From Rhodopila sp. (lineage in GTDB: Bacteria; Pseudomonadota; Alphaproteobacteria; Acetobacterales; Acetobacteraceae), in NCBI GenBank assembly GCA_031291715.1, contig JARLIN010000512.1:1-35133 (forward strand): DNA of 35,133 bases. Direction: 5' to 3'. Below, piece by piece: positions 1 to 9,428 of the stretch. The notes under the pieces are model-generated. The model was not told the origin of the DNA. It ran no database searches and saw nothing but the letters and a program-made list of their open reading frames with translations. Position 1 is the first letter of the stretch; every line of letters begins with the position of its first letter. The translations under genes and the position numbers were made by a program.

Positions 1-258
1 GGTCAGGCCGGAATCCCTGTTCGCCGGCGAATAGTGGAAGCCGGGGATTTGCCCAGCCTGCCGCCCGACGATGCCGAAAAGGCTGGGTCCAACCATATTC
101 TTGCCTTGTAGCGGCGAGTGGCACACGGCGCACTGCGACTTGAACACCGCCGCACCGGCTGCGCCATCCTGAGCCCTGGCGGAACCCACGGCACCCGATG
201 CGCCGGCTGCCAGGATGGCCGCCAGTAGAAGATGCCGCATATTCGATACAAATCTCAT
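1..258 (-). CDS. Class I cytochrome c, N-terminal part (cut by window edge)
   Basis: The 86 visible residues start with a short Sec signal peptide ending near S-A-R-A-Q, followed by a heme-attachment motif CAVCH and the sequence MVGPSLFGIVGRQAG, typical of small soluble periplasmic cytochromes c. The axial Met region would lie beyond the window start. It closely resembles the other cytochrome c of this operon at 2855-3247 (FGVVGRKTG, YSPAN), so the two look like paralogues. It is the last visible gene of the minus-strand run and has its own FixK-like box 64 bases upstream. The likely role is electron shuttling between a membrane complex and the multicopper oxidase or an oxidase. The start ATG at 258 was chosen because the signal peptide begins there; a second Met lies six codons in. 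Confidence 0.85.
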   Translation of the reverse strand, partial: MRFVSNMRHLLLAAILAAGASGAVGSARAQDGAAGAAVFKSQCAVCHSPLQGKNMVGPSLFGIVGRQAGQIPGFHYSPANRDSGLT

Positions 259-321
259 GACCGTTTATCGCCTCGTTGCGTCCTCGGACCGGCGACGTGG
301 GACGAATTGCCCGGCCGTTCA

Positions 322-335
322 TTGATCTGCGTCAA
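322..335. promoter_or_regulatory. FixK/FNR-type box, TTGATCTGCGTCAA
   Basis: The sequence is TTGA-N6-TCAA and differs by one base from the classical alphaproteobacterial FixK box TTGATCTGGGTCAA. Its centre lies about 70 bases upstream of the cytochrome c start at 258, so a start site about 41 bases downstream of the box would leave a short leader. It suggests oxygen-responsive activation of the cytochrome c gene. Functional use is inferred. Confidence 0.6.
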
Positions 336-404
336 GGCGCATCGGCGCCAACGGTCTGTGGCGGGTCAGGGTCTTGTTATCCAGGTGGCTTGGAGAATCC
401 GGCT

Positions 405-424
405 CTGTCCCCCAGGGCGGACAG
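405..424 (-). terminator. Possible weak hairpin after the multicopper oxidase gene
   Basis: CTGTCC and GGACAG form a 6-bp stem around an 8-base loop, just past the stop of the multicopper oxidase on its strand. No T-run follows, so intrinsic termination is doubtful. It may instead be an mRNA processing or stabilising hairpin. Confidence 0.3.
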
Positions 425-431
425 GCTGATA

Positions 432-1886
432 CTATCCGTAGTTGAACAGCGCCATGAGGCCGAAATCCATGTGCAATTGCTGATGACAATGGAACAGCGA
501 CGGTCCTGGATTATCGGCCAGGAAGTCGAATTCCACTTCCTGGAACCCGCCCAGCATCACCACGTCCTTGATCACGCCCGCAGTCGCTTTGCCGTCGATG
601 CGGGTCAACTCGAAGCTGTGCCGATGCAGATGCAGCGGATGGATGTCGTCGCTCGCGTTGCGGATTTTCAGCCGGTAGCGGCGGCCTTCGTGCACCGTGT
701 AATTCGGCTTCATCGTATCCATTGAAAAGGCTTCGCCGTTAATGGTCCACTGATTGAAACCATTCAGCGCGGCGTTATGCTTGACGATCGTCATCTCTAT
801 CGTTTCGTCGGGTGATGTCGCCGTGACACCCGCCGTGCCGAACCGCGCGTAGTCCCAGTGGAAAGGTTTCGGGGCGGTCCATTGCGGTTTGCCCTTCCGG
901 CCGGCGTATTCGACCACGATGCCCATGCCGTGGCCTCGATCATCGTCTGCGAGATCGCCCATGACCCACACACCTGGATGATTCATTTCGACGACCGCCG
1001 ATATCCGTTCGGCCGTGCCCAGCCAGAGGACAGGGACGTCGGCTTGAGTCGGCACGGGATTGCCGTCGAGCGCCACGACACGGAAGACATGATGCGGCAG
1101 GGCGAGGCTGCGAATCTCGCCCGCGCTCGCGTTCAGCACATGGAACAGAACCCGCTCGCCTTGCTTGACGCGGATAGGCTCGCCCTGCCCGAGCATCCGG
1201 CCATTAATGCTGAACAAATCATAGCCAACTTCGAAGCCTTTTGTCTTTTCCGTCGCTTGCTCGTCCGCCGCCTGCCCCATCTGCTGCAGCGCCTTGATCG
1301 GAGCACCGGTCAGCGCATCCACCGCCATGTCGCCGCCGCGGCTGAAGCTTGGGAGGAACTCCTTGAGCACCAGGAATATTTCGTGATCGTACGCGCCGGG
1401 ATCATTCTTTGGCTCGATATAAACCGGCCCAGCCTGACCCGTGTATGTACCGCGGTTGAGATCGGCGCCCGCCACTACATGCGTATGGTAGAACCGGAAT
1501 CCCGAAGGCTTCGGCACGAACGATACCCGTTGCATCCCATGCGGCGGCACGAACGGCGAGCCTTCCTCGGCCGCCCCGTCCACGTCGGACGGGATCGCCT
1601 GACCGTGCCAATGAACCAGTTCCGGCGTATCGGTGTCGTTTTGAATATCGACCACGACGCGCTGACCTTCCTTGAGGCGCAGCAGCGGCCCGGGAAACTG
1701 CCCATTATAAAGCGTCGTGGAGACGATATGCCCGGGCGCGAGTTCGACCAGGCCGGTGCCGATACGCAGCGTATAGTCCGCCTTCGCGGCGGCCGCCTCG
1801 TCGGCAGCCCGGGCGAAGCCCGGCAATGCGCCCGTGAAGGGCACGAGGCCGGCGTATTTGAGCAGGGAACGGCGTTCGATCGCCAC
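432..1886 (-). CDS. Tat-exported multicopper oxidase (laccase-like)
   Basis: This 484-residue protein opens with a twin-arginine signal (ERRSLLKYAG) and a cleavage region near GFARA, so it is exported folded to the periplasm. All four copper motifs are visible: HWHG (about 92-95), HTH (134-136), HPLHLH (416-421) and HCHQQLH (466-472). It should therefore hold one type 1 copper and a type 2/3 trinuclear centre and reduce O2 to water while oxidising a donor. The residue ten after the type 1 Cys (C467) is Leu, not Met, which in this family usually goes with a higher-potential type 1 site. The start is GTG with a GGAAGG-type ribosome site upstream. Neighbours are cytochromes c and membrane proteins, so it could be a terminal oxidase-like electron sink, a metal oxidase or a copper-detoxifying enzyme. 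The substrate is unknown. Confidence 0.9.
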   Translation of the reverse strand: MAIERRSLLKYAGLVPFTGALPGFARAADEAAAAKADYTLRIGTGLVELAPGHIVSTTLYNGQFPGPLLRLKEGQRVVVDIQNDTDTPELVHWHGQAIPSDVDGAAEEGSPFVPPHGMQRVSFVPKPSGFRFYHTHVVAGADLNRGTYTGQAGPVYIEPKNDPGAYDHEIFLVLKEFLPSFSRGGDMAVDALTGAPIKALQQMGQAADEQATEKTKGFEVGYDLFSINGRMLGQGEPIRVKQGERVLFHVLNASAGEIRSLALPHHVFRVVALDGNPVPTQADVPVLWLGTAERISAVVEMNHPGVWVMGDLADDDRGHGMGIVVEYAGRKGKPQWTAPKPFHWDYARFGTAGVTATSPDETIEMTIVKHNAALNGFNQWTINGEAFSMDTMKPNYTVHEGRRYRLKIRNASDDIHPLHLHRHSFELTRIDGKATAGVIKDVVMLGGFQEVEFDFLADNPGPSLFHCHQQLHMDFGLMALFNYG

Positions 1887-1926
1887 GGCTTCTTTCCTTC
1901 CACAGCCGGTCAGCCCACGCCCGCGG

Positions 1927-2277
1927 TTATTTGCCCTGGAGTAGGTCCATGAACGGCGGGAACGTCAACAGCAATGCCACGGCCAACATCAGGAACGACG
2001 CCACGTTAACCGGGACGAGATTCACTTCCCGCGATGCCCAGCGTCGCGAAAGCGCGTACCAGGACGCCAGCCAGACGGCGATCGCGGTCAGCGTCACGCC
2101 GGATAGAGCGCCCGTTGGGTTCCAGAAGTTGAACGCGCGCCCTATAACGGGAACAGCATCTCCGGCAAAAGCGAAGATCCCCAGGGCGAGTGAACCGATA
2201 CCGGCGGCGAGGATCGCTGCGGCGCCAGGACCGGTGGGAAGCCCCATCGGCGCCCGTTCGGTCGGTTCGGTGGCCAT
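1927..2277 (-). CDS. Small integral membrane protein, function unknown
   Basis: This 116-residue protein has about three hydrophobic segments (roughly residues 18-40, 58-73 and 87-107) and a short hydrophilic N-terminus. I do not recognise a family. Its start lies 1 base beyond the stop of the 188-residue membrane protein at 2279, and the ribosome site sits inside that gene's end, so the two are probably translationally coupled and may form one membrane complex. Its place between a membrane protein and a multicopper oxidase suggests an accessory subunit of an electron-transfer assembly. No cofactor ligands are evident. Confidence 0.7.
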   Translation of the reverse strand: MATEPTERAPMGLPTGPGAAAILAAGIGSLALGIFAFAGDAVPVIGRAFNFWNPTGALSGVTLTAIAVWLASWYALSRRWASREVNLVPVNVASFLMLAVALLLTFPPFMDLLQGK

Positions 2278-2278
2278 G

Positions 2279-2845
2279 CTATTTGTCCTGAAACAGAATG
2301 ATCTCCGGGCCGCCCCGGACAGGCGCGTATTTGTTCAGGAAGGCACCAAAGGCGCCTGCCACGGCAGTCGCGAAGAAGGCGACGGCGGTGAAGGTCAGAA
2401 TCGCGTTCCGCATCTGGCGATGAAGGGCAAGCTGTGGGCCATACTTGATGAAGACATAGGCGACCATGGTCATCGCGATGGGCGTGAACCAGGCGATATG
2501 CTCCTTCCACTCCATCCCGAGGTCGTGCCATCCGGCGGTCAGCGGACTCGATAGCAACAACAACCGCGGATAGGCCGACAAATCCGTAGTGCCGGCGGGC
2601 GGAACGGCGCGGTACCACGGATAAACGACATACGCACCTGACAGCGTGGCCAGCCAGGCGAGTGCCGCCACGCTGATCAGGTAGAAGCGGAACATCGAGT
2701 TGTTCCGCTGCGAAGACGGCCATTGCGGGCCGGCGACGGCGGTCGCGTAAATAACCCCGATCGCGCCGGAAAACGCGAGCATAAACAGGGCGCCGAAACC
2801 CATGCCATGGAGCACCGTGATCATGTCACGAAACGAGATCTCCAT
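2279..2845 (-). CDS. Four-TM membrane protein, possible heme-b or quinol-side subunit
   Basis: This 188-residue protein has about four hydrophobic segments (roughly residues 10-35, 52-73, 116-135 and 146-168). Several His residues lie near membrane boundaries: one in VLHGMG near the N-terminus, GWHDLGMEWKEH before the third segment, and LALHRQ after it. These could bind heme or interact with a quinone, but that is inference; I do not recognise the family. It follows the cytochrome c gene by only 9 bases and is coupled to the next small membrane gene. In this operon it is the best candidate for the inner-membrane link between periplasmic cytochromes and the quinone pool. Confidence 0.7.
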   Translation of the reverse strand: MEISFRDMITVLHGMGFGALFMLAFSGAIGVIYATAVAGPQWPSSQRNNSMFRFYLISVAALAWLATLSGAYVVYPWYRAVPPAGTTDLSAYPRLLLLSSPLTAGWHDLGMEWKEHIAWFTPIAMTMVAYVFIKYGPQLALHRQMRNAILTFTAVAFFATAVAGAFGAFLNKYAPVRGGPEIILFQDK

Positions 2846-2854
2846 GGCCGGACC

Positions 2855-3247
2855 TTACTTGAGCGTGGCGAGATAGGCGATCAGGTCCGCGCGCTTGGCC
2901 GGATCCTTGATGCCCCCATAGGTCATCTTTGTGCCCGGGATGACCGCCTTTGGTGATTCCAGGTACTTGTCCAACGTGGCCGCATCCCAGGTCAGATTCG
3001 CACCCTCGTTGGCGGGTGAGTAGCTGTAGCCGGGCACAGCGCCGGTCTTACGGCCGACAACACCGAAAAGCGTCGGTCCGATCTTGTTCTGCCCCGGCTG
3101 GACGCTATGACAGATGCTGCAAGATGACTGAAACACCGACTTGCCGGCCCCTGCATCGGCGGCCAGCACGGCGGGGCCGGACAGCGAAGTCAGCAACGTG
3201 CCACAGACAGAGACGGTACGCGCGACGCGTGCGATACGCCCAGACAT
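2855..3247 (-). CDS. Periplasmic class I cytochrome c
   Basis: This is a 130-residue cytochrome. A signal peptide ends near VLAA, the heme site is CSICH (C43, C46, H47), and the probable axial Met is M108 in PGTKMTYGG, followed by the C-terminal helix typical of the family. The start ATG at 3247 is preferred because GAGGAG lies about 8 bases upstream; an upstream in-frame ATG at 3268 lacks such a site. It is a mobile one-electron carrier, and in this operon it probably accepts electrons from, or donates them to, the outer-membrane cytochrome-porin or the multicopper oxidase. It resembles the partial cytochrome c at 1-258. Confidence 0.92.
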   Translation of the reverse strand: MSGRIARVARTVSVCGTLLTSLSGPAVLAADAGAGKSVFQSSCSICHSVQPGQNKIGPTLFGVVGRKTGAVPGYSYSPANEGANLTWDAATLDKYLESPKAVIPGTKMTYGGIKDPAKRADLIAYLATLK

Positions 3248-3272
3248 GATCAATCTCCTCGTGAACACGCGA

Positions 3273-3836
3273 CTAATGACCAGCCGGCAGCTTGCTGTGC
3301 AGGATATCGCCGATCAGCAACAACGTCGGTTGAAGGATCTCCAGGTCGTTCAGCGATTCAGCGGCGGCGGATTCCGCGAATTCCTTGGCATCGTTGTCAT
3401 GAGCGACCGCCGCGGCGACGACGAGCTGGTTGAGCGCTTCGGTGATCTCCGTATGCTCATCGAATATCTGCTCACGTTCCGCCTTGACCCGGTCCGTCAT
3501 GGGTAACGCCCAGGCCATGTCCGGCGTTACCTTGCCTTCGGCCAACAAGGGCAGCAACGTCAGAGGCGGCAGGATGAACTCCTGTTCGCGCGCGATATGC
3601 TTTTTGAACAGCACGAGCGCCTTGCCCGCGGCGACCCCAACCGGCCCTTTCCGGCGAGCCAGCATCGAGATCTGTTCCAGGGTCTCCTTCTGCTCGATCT
3701 GAAGCGACTGCGGAATCAGGTGCTGAGGCGCCGCGGTCTGTGCCGGTTGCGCCATAGCCGCCCCTAAGGATCCTCCCATCCACGCCACGGCCGTGAAAGC
3801 CATCAGCGCGATTATTGACGGTGACCTTGGACGCAT
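3273..3836 (-). CDS. Exported hemerythrin-like four-helix protein
   Basis: This 187-residue protein starts at 3836, with GGAGGAA just upstream; an in-frame ATG 19 codons earlier lacks a ribosome site. A signal peptide ends near GAAMAQ. The mature part is almost all helical. KKHIAREQEFILPPL and FDEHTEITEAL have the His/Glu spacing seen in hemerythrin-like helices, so a non-heme di-iron or metal-binding role is possible but not proven; several canonical His ligands are not obvious. It lies between the cytochrome-porin and cytochrome c genes and probably shares their transcript. Possible roles are O2, NO or iron sensing or handling in the periplasm. Confidence is good that it is a gene and moderate for the family. 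Confidence 0.7.
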   Translation of the reverse strand: MRPRSPSIIALMAFTAVAWMGGSLGAAMAQPAQTAAPQHLIPQSLQIEQKETLEQISMLARRKGPVGVAAGKALVLFKKHIAREQEFILPPLTLLPLLAEGKVTPDMAWALPMTDRVKAEREQIFDEHTEITEALNQLVVAAAVAHDNDAKEFAESAAAESLNDLEILQPTLLLIGDILHSKLPAGH

Positions 3837-3892
3837 TGCTGTTCCTCCGGGCGAGTTTCGGGTCCGCGAGATCATTATGGTGCCTGTGGGCA

Positions 3893-5275
3893 TCAGAAGA
3901 TCAGCCAGGCGAACACCAGCAGCGTGTTGTTGTCGCTGGCATTGCGTCCGGCTCCGTCATAGTTCGACGAGCCGCCGTTGAACTGGGTGTACGCGGTGTA
4001 CTGTATACCTAGCTTCAAATTCATGAACGGCGCCCACAGGGACGTGTCCTTCCCGAACGGCACCCAGTCGGCCTCGATGATGAACGCGTTGCTGTTAGGC
4101 TTGTTGTTGGCGCTGCCGGTCAGTTCAGCCTGCGGATAAAGCAGCGGGTTCGCCGACCCCCAGGTCTTCTGCCAGCCAAACGTCACCCCGTAGGTGTTCC
4201 GATACCAGTAGGAGACGTTCGCCCGGATCTGGTCGAGGTTGTAGCTTGAGCCAAATCCCGTACCGGAAGACGTGGCGCGCAGATTCTGGTATTCGTGCGT
4301 ATAGATACCCTGCACGGTCGCGATATGTGTGCCGTCACCAAGAAACTGATACCCGGCGTCAACCGCATAGTCAGTATAGCGGTCGCTGCCGTTGACATTG
4401 CTTGTCTGGAACGGAACACCGGTCGCTGGATCAACGTCCGCGTACATGAACAGCGCACCGACATGCGCAGCGCTCTTGTCCCAATGCCATTCATACGCTG
4501 CCCGTAGATAAGGGGCCGGGCTAACCGTGCTCCCGATAACATAGTCGTTACCGAAACGTGCGAGCGTCCACGGGCTCAAGGTGTTGTAGGCGCCGCCTTC
4601 AAGGTAAAGCTTGCTGTCATACCATGCGTACACCGTGTAACCGATCGTGTTGCCGGAGAAGGCCCCGGACAGCATTGGGTTAGCCGCGGGTGTCGGCGCA
4701 AGCGCGGAGGCGATGTAGGGAAAGCCCCAGGCGAACGTCGTGTTATAGGGATCCTGCACCGTCGGGTTGTTGTTGAGCGTGGTGCCGATGCGCAGGTCCT
4801 TGCCGCCGAGATCGAACACCGTCGTATAGGGCCGCAGATCGGTATTATCGACATGTGAGGTGTTATCGACGTCGGTCCAGGTGAACTGAATAAGGCCGCC
4901 GGTATGCTGGCCAATAGCGCCGCCGACAAACCCGCTGATTTGGTCGAGCGAGAAATTGTTATTCGTGCCGTAGTGCTGGGGGACCTGGTCGGTCGGGAAG
5001 CCTGAGGAGGTGTGGGTGAACGAGCCTTGTATCATGAGCGACAGCGGCACACTCGCCGCCACGCCTTCCCCGCCGCCTTGGGTATAGCCACCAATCTTGA
5101 ACGCGCGGCCGAGGGGAGTGAGTTGCGGTCCGTAAGCGCCGATGTGGCAGGCTGTGCAGGGCTGCCCGGTCTGCGATGCGAAGGCGGGGATCGCTTCGGC
5201 CGGCCTGACCGCCAGCAAAAGGCCTATCAGCGGTATAAGCAAAATCCACAACCGCGACCGCATCACCCTGACCAT
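3893..5275 (-). CDS. Outer-membrane monoheme cytochrome-porin, Cyc2-like
   Basis: This 460-residue protein has a signal peptide (residues 1-28, ending AEA), then PAFASQTGQPCTACH with a single heme site C40-T-A-C43-H44 and LTPLGRAFKIGGYT. About 400 residues of alternating aromatic and polar strands follow, with many Gly, Asn and Tyr, ending in WLIF, a terminal Phe typical of outer-membrane barrels. This order (short N-terminal heme domain fused to a porin barrel) matches the family that includes Cyc2, the Fe(II) oxidase of iron oxidisers. The wider family is not fully characterised, so iron oxidation is a hypothesis. GAGGGG sits 6 bases before the ATG. It is first in the operon and has an FNR/FixK box upstream. 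Confidence 0.75.
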   Translation of the reverse strand: MVRVMRSRLWILLIPLIGLLLAVRPAEAIPAFASQTGQPCTACHIGAYGPQLTPLGRAFKIGGYTQGGGEGVAASVPLSLMIQGSFTHTSSGFPTDQVPQHYGTNNNFSLDQISGFVGGAIGQHTGGLIQFTWTDVDNTSHVDNTDLRPYTTVFDLGGKDLRIGTTLNNNPTVQDPYNTTFAWGFPYIASALAPTPAANPMLSGAFSGNTIGYTVYAWYDSKLYLEGGAYNTLSPWTLARFGNDYVIGSTVSPAPYLRAAYEWHWDKSAAHVGALFMYADVDPATGVPFQTSNVNGSDRYTDYAVDAGYQFLGDGTHIATVQGIYTHEYQNLRATSSGTGFGSSYNLDQIRANVSYWYRNTYGVTFGWQKTWGSANPLLYPQAELTGSANNKPNSNAFIIEADWVPFGKDTSLWAPFMNLKLGIQYTAYTQFNGGSSNYDGAGRNASDNNTLLVFAWLIF

Positions 5276-5416
5276 GACGGACCCCTCTCTTTTTTATACG
5301 CAGCAACCTTTTGCATCGAGCCGAACCCGGTCGATGATCTTGCTCAAGTGCCACCGACCGGAATCGCTGCTCGTTTCTTGGTTTAGGAGTATGAATAGTC
5401 GTAGCGTGATTTTTCC

Positions 5417-5430
5417 TTGATATCGATCAA
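5417..5430. promoter_or_regulatory. Perfect FNR/FixK box, TTGATATCGATCAA
   Basis: TTGAT-N4-ATCAA matches the FNR/Anr consensus at all ten defined bases. It lies about 148 bases upstream of the minus-strand cytochrome-porin start and 50 bases before the CIRCE element of groEL. The better reading is oxygen-responsive control of the electron-transfer operon, since groEL has its own heat-shock element. The intergenic stretch 5276-5663 otherwise holds only the CIRCE element and the groEL leader. Confidence 0.7.
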
Positions 5431-5468
5431 TTTTCGAGTAGGCCATCAAACCATACGGCATGCCGTGA

Positions 5469-7265
<1,797 letters not shown>

Positions 7266-7284
7266 TCGGCTTGAACCCTGAAGC

Positions 7285-7314
7285 CTGCCGCGCCAGATCC
7301 GTCTGGTGTGGCAG
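7285..7314 (+). terminator. Strong hairpin between groEL and the next small gene
   Basis: A 13-bp stem (two G-U pairs) runs from CTGCC to GGCAG and is closed by the four-base loop TCCG, a UNCG-type tetraloop. No T-run follows, and the ribosome site of the next gene begins within 10 bases. It may attenuate readthrough or protect the groEL mRNA end rather than terminate fully. Confidence 0.55.
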
Positions 7315-7332
7315 GTGCCACGGGAGGCTGCG

Positions 7333-7545
7333 ATGGCCGACGACGACCAACCCGATCCCGCGTTCGATACGTTCACCTCGCGCCTGATCCGCCGCGAGGC
7401 GCTTCGTCGCGCAGCCCAGGAACTGAGCACGGCGACGCCGGTTGGTCTCGAGGATGCCTTGGCCCGCATTTCCGCCGAGGTAACGGCCGAGGCTGCGGAG
7501 GCCAAGGCTGATGCGACCAAGGTGAAGGCGTCGTCAGGCTCTTAG
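7333..7545 (+). CDS. Small acidic/Ala-rich hypothetical protein downstream of groEL
   Basis: A 70-residue helical protein, MADDDQPDPAF onward, rich in Ala and Glu, with no signal peptide or membrane segment. The start at 7333 has GGGAGG six bases upstream. The segment FTSRLIRREALRRAAQEL is a basic amphipathic helix and the C-terminal half is a repetitive A/E/K helix. I do not recognise the family. It follows groEL by 67 bases, with a strong hairpin between them, and may be co-transcribed. Confidence 0.65.
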   Translation: MADDDQPDPAFDTFTSRLIRREALRRAAQELSTATPVGLEDALARISAEVTAEAAEAKADATKVKASSGS

Positions 7546-7657
7546 ACCGGTTCGCGCAAAGACTGACACGCCAGCCGCTGTTTCATGGTCGCCATGGCCC
7601 GCTAATGTCCATCCGTCATGGCCGGCGTCCCACACAGAGTGACGGCCCCGACAAAGC

Positions 7658-8482
7658 CTAGCCCTGCGCGACCGCCGCCGGTTCCTCGTCCGTCCAGACC
7701 TTGAAGCTAACCAGCGTGTTCGGCCCGAACGTATTGCTGATCGGCACATCGACAGCATCGCGGCCGCGAGCGATCAGGATCCGGCCGATCAGCGGTTTGT
7801 TGTTACGCGGATCGAAGGTGTGCCACGCTCCACCCAGATAGGCCTCGAACCAGCCCGCGAAATCCATCGGCGAGTGCGGCGGCGGCACGCCGATGTCACT
7901 GAGGTAGCCCGTGCAATACCGCGCCGGAATGTTCATGCAGCGGCACAGCGCGACGGCGAGGTGCGCATAATCGCGGCACACCCCCCGCTTCTCGTTGAAA
8001 ACTTCCCACGCCGTCTTGGTCGAACGCGCGGCCATGTAGTCGAACACGATATGCTTGTGCACGAAATCGCAGATTGCCTGCACGCGCGCCCAGCCGGCCG
8101 GCCCGTGTCCGAACATCGCCCACGCGATCTCCGACAGGCGATCGGTCTCGCAGTAGCGGCTGCCGAGCAGGAACACGAGGGTGTCGTCCGGCAGGTCCTG
8201 GACCGGATGCTGCTGAGCTGACGGCACGATGGGATCTGGCAGGCCGGCATCATTGACCACCGCGGTGCTGGCGATTCGGGTCCGGCCCGCCGGTGCGAGA
8301 ATCCGGCTGCACCAGTTGCCGAACGAATCGTGATAGGCATGGACCGGTAACGCCGGGTCTGTCATCAGATGGTCCGGAACAACGATGTCGGCGACTCGCG
8401 AATGATGCACGTGCAGCATCAGCACCATCGGTGTCGGTTGGACGCAGTCATAGACGATTTCGTAGCCGACGCGGATTTGCAT
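7658..8482 (-). CDS. Transglutaminase-like cysteine protease-fold protein
   Basis: This is a roughly 274-residue cytoplasmic protein. The transglutaminase core shows the catalytic Cys in KRGVCRDYAHLAVALCR and the His/Asp pair in GAWHTFDPRNN. The N-terminal part, IRVGYEIVYDCVQPTPMVLML, is the usual beginning of bacterial proteins of this type (N-terminal beta region, then the transglutaminase domain), so the Met at 8482 is preferred; the frame remains open to an ATG at 8533. Neither start has a strong ribosome site. Such proteins are widespread in proteobacteria, with peptidase, amidase or crosslinking activity generally unproven. It diverges from the small gene at 8556. Confidence 0.85.
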   Translation of the reverse strand: MQIRVGYEIVYDCVQPTPMVLMLHVHHSRVADIVVPDHLMTDPALPVHAYHDSFGNWCSRILAPAGRTRIASTAVVNDAGLPDPIVPSAQQHPVQDLPDDTLVFLLGSRYCETDRLSEIAWAMFGHGPAGWARVQAICDFVHKHIVFDYMAARSTKTAWEVFNEKRGVCRDYAHLAVALCRCMNIPARYCTGYLSDIGVPPPHSPMDFAGWFEAYLGGAWHTFDPRNNKPLIGRILIARGRDAVDVPISNTFGPNTLVSFKVWTDEEPAAVAQG

Positions 8483-8555
8483 GAGTTTGCTGGCTTTCAA
8501 ACGAACTCGGTTAAGTGCGGCGCTGTCCGGCATCTCAGGTTAGGAACAATTCTCC

Positions 8556-8804
8556 ATGGCGCGTGAGACCCTTTATCTCGTGCAGGCATTTCGGTCCGGC
8601 AAAGGCACCAGGCTGACCGCCGATAGCCCGGTTCGCTGCCGGTCGCCCGAAGTCGCGCTCAAGAGAGCCGAGGATTTGGCGCCGATCCGTGCCGGAGTGG
8701 TGGCCTTCTCGACCTCAGGCGATGCAGAGCTGGGCGATTACGACGACGAACCGACGATCATATTCAAGGCGGGACGTTTGCCGTCATCATTCGGAGACGC
8801 ATGA
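8556..8804 (+). CDS. Small conserved hypothetical protein
   Basis: An 82-residue protein, MARETLYLVQAF onward, with a beta/alpha pattern: a strand (ETLYLVQAF), a helix (PEVALKRAEDL), a strand (AGVVAFSTSGD) and an acidic D-Y-D-D-E-P stretch before a final strand. The pattern resembles small cytoplasmic proteins often seen in alphaproteobacteria, but I cannot name a family. AGGAAC precedes the ATG. It is divergent from the transglutaminase-like gene. Confidence 0.65.
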   Translation: MARETLYLVQAFRSGKGTRLTADSPVRCRSPEVALKRAEDLAPIRAGVVAFSTSGDAELGDYDDEPTIIFKAGRLPSSFGDA

Positions 8805-9113
8805 AACGGCGGCGCTGGGTAAGGGCCTGCCGGCTTATAAGCGCCATTTTCCACCACCCGAGCGGTTTGGATCTTACAGTGTTCTGGCCCTTGCCGCCAG
8901 GGCCTGTGGCGGCGGCCTTGCATTCGACCGTAAACATGCGCACATACACTACTGATTTTGCCACGCGCGCGCGGGGCAGCGCGGGTGTAGCCACCGCGGA
9001 TAGCCTTTGCCGTCAGCCTTGTCTGACCTGATCGCCGAAATGTCCAAGCACCCCTGGCATCCGCCAAGGGGTCGGCTTCCCTAACACGACCGCCTACGAA
9101 AAGGAAAATATGC
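8805..9113. other. Intergenic stretch of about 310 bases, no gene recognised
   Basis: No convincing coding frame was found. The only structure seen is a hairpin at 9051-9071 (CCCCTGGC, loop ATCC, GCCAAGGGG, one bulge) about 40 bases before the next gene, which could be a terminator-like or leader element. Confidence 0.4.
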
Positions 9114-9428
9114 ATGAGCGAAGCGCCCACCGACGAATCAATGCCCACGGATGACCCAAATGACGCGATGAAGGATCAGTTGCGAAAGGATGTCGCATCA
9201 TGGCGTGAAGGCCGGTCCGACGGATCGGGGCGCCAGGCAACGGAACTCAGTGTCGCGGTAGCCCGTTCGATCGTGCCGCCGACGACCGCGCGCATGAAGC
9301 GAGCCAAGCCCGCCGCTGCCCCGGAGGCCAAGCCGGTTACCGCTGAGAAGAAGCCGTTCGGCATGTCCTATGACGGCACAAGCCGCGCGGATTATATCAA
9401 GCTCATGATCTCACGCGGCGCCAGGTGA
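9114..9428 (+). CDS. Hypothetical protein with charged N-terminus
   Basis: A 104-residue hydrophilic protein. The first 30 residues are acidic (EAPTDES, TDDPND), the middle is Ala/Lys/Pro-rich and probably disordered, and the end (FGMSYDGTSRADYIKLMISRGAR) looks ordered. AAAAGGAAAA precedes the ATG. The stop overlaps the GTG start of the next gene (GTGA), so the two are translationally coupled. No family recognised. Confidence 0.6.
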   Translation: MSEAPTDESMPTDDPNDAMKDQLRKDVASWREGRSDGSGRQATELSVAVARSIVPPTTARMKRAKPAAAPEAKPVTAEKKPFGMSYDGTSRADYIKLMISRGAR

